A stretch of 64,000 nucleotides of DNA from Limnephilus marmoratus (taxonomy: Eukaryota; Arthropoda; Insecta; Trichoptera; Limnephilidae): the NCBI GenBank assembly GCA_917880885.1, contig OU862933.1, forward strand, positions 4,883,452 through 4,947,451, in the 5' to 3' direction. Within the stretch, counting starts at the first letter, position 1, and every line of letters starts with the position of its first letter. A program made the position numbers and the translations under genes. This document shows, piece by piece, positions 63,176 to 64,000 of this stretch. The notes beneath the pieces were generated by a model. It was not told the DNA's origin, did not search any database, and saw only the letters and a program-made list of their open reading frames with translations.

Positions 63176-64000
63176 CAGGGGTGGGGAACCTGCGGCCCGT
63201 GGGCCGCATGCGGCCCGCGAGGCCTTTTGGTGCGGCCTGCTGAAAGAACAACAAAAAATTACACAGAACGGGATGGGTTTTTTCACGGTGTTTAAGACGT
63301 TTTTACAAAATTGTTACTAGCAAATAGTTTAGATACAAATGAAAAGGTGATAAAACCTCCCATTTTACTTTTATTTTAATTTGTTATTGTGAAAGGATAG
63401 TTAAATTCCATCGGAGCTTTTAATTTTCTTGTAAGGGACAGTCTCGATATTTCAGGATTAATACCAACTCTATTCGGAGGAGAATCTTAGGCAGTTTGTC
63501 ATAAAAAATATTTTCTAGTCATCGTTGCGTAGGTAAAGTGGATAACAAATCAAATAAATCGTATTAATGACAACTACGAAGAAAAGGAATGTTGAAGCTG
63601 AGTGAAACATGAAATCATTTAAAACTAAATTAAGGCTGTAGAAAGTAACTCGAAATGAATGACACGACGCATTTTCCAACACTGCAGAGACAAAAGCCTT
63701 CTACATCGTTTGAATATGCTGGTGATTGCCCGAAATTAAGTGAGGCATTTAATAAACGATTTAAGGACGTGAAAAGAGAGCAAACGGATTTGAATATATT
63801 TGCTACACCGTTCAACGTCGAACCATCGAATGTGCCTAATAATCTGTAGCACGAAATTATTCAATAACAAAGCGATGATGAATTAAAAGCTGGATTTAAC
63901 AATCTCCCAAAATAAAGTCAGGAATCACTGGTTATATTAAGTCAAGCACATCCCTTAACATTTTGTTTATAATACAAACATTAATGCCATAATAATTGCC
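63176..64000 (+). mobile_element. hAT transposon, 5' end to window edge
   Basis: It starts CAGGGGTGGGGAACCTGCGG, followed by GGGCCGCATGCGGCCCGC, a well-known type of hAT terminus. Transposase-like coding follows from about 63650. The right end is outside the window, so size and target duplication cannot be judged. Confidence 0.75.
63655..63915 (+). pseudogene. hAT transposase fragment
   Basis: The frame from 63655 has THFPTLQRQ, LSEAFNKRFKDVK, LNIFATPFNVEPSNVPNNL, then a TAG at 63847-63849. The same frame continues HEIIQ, TAA, QSDDELKAGFNNL. This is the order seen in the central part of hAT transposases of the Charlie/GTF2IRD2 type. The N-terminal BED finger and C-terminal dimerisation region are not visible. 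Two stop codons make it a pseudogene. Confidence 0.7.

Overview
The window is eukaryotic, AT-rich, non-coding-dominated DNA, almost certainly from an insect. Supporting signs are an interstitial array of the insect telomere repeat TTAGG (read as CCTAA), animal-type LINE, Ty3/gypsy, mariner, hAT, piggyBac-like and Helitron-like remnants, a multi-copy tRNA-derived SINE, and a TATA plus TCAGT initiator core promoter in an LTR. I could not place the order or species. No host protein-coding gene could be recognised. Every long reading frame belongs to a mobile element, so the window reads as a nested transposon graveyard, possibly heterochromatic or piRNA-cluster-like.

Layout. 0-5 kb: a satellite-like repeat, a broken minus-strand LINE and short repeats. 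5-9.7 kb: SINE copies around a hAT-like element (6246-7973) that has swallowed a Helitron-like element and two copies of another repeat. 9.8-14.2 kb: a large inverted repeat abutting a nearly complete apurinic-endonuclease LINE. 14.7-16 kb: a dead mariner with exact TA ends. 16-25 kb: SINEs and LINE tails. 25.6-34.9 kb: the centrepiece, a minus-strand LINE with a restriction-like endonuclease (R2/R4-like), split by a very young plus-strand Ty3/gypsy element (28159-33870) with near-identical LTRs, one long Gag-Pol frame and a duplicated target site. 35-45 kb: Helitron-like ends, more repeats and tRNA-carrying foldback elements. 46-54 kb: mostly unrecognised AT-rich DNA with a MITE, SINEs and short repeats. 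54.3-55.4 kb: a hAT-like element with a perfect 8-bp target duplication. 56.3 kb: a palindrome carrying hammerhead-ribozyme-like motifs, probably of Penelope-like origin. 58-60.5 kb: SINE and opposed LINE fragments. 61.1-62.3 kb: a foldback element whose arms are a minisatellite and whose loop holds the telomere-type array and a SINE piece, followed by a piggyBac-like MITE. 63.2 kb to the end: a hAT element running out of the window.

How parts relate: autonomous elements (LINEs, gypsy, hAT, mariner, piggyBac relatives) would supply the enzymes that move the non-autonomous SINEs and MITEs seen here. Most copies are broken. The gypsy copy is the youngest structure, but its integrase has lost its first catalytic aspartate. 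Coordinates of repeat edges are by eye and may be off by some tens of bases where no terminal motif is quoted. Family names for repeats are descriptive only; none was checked against a database.
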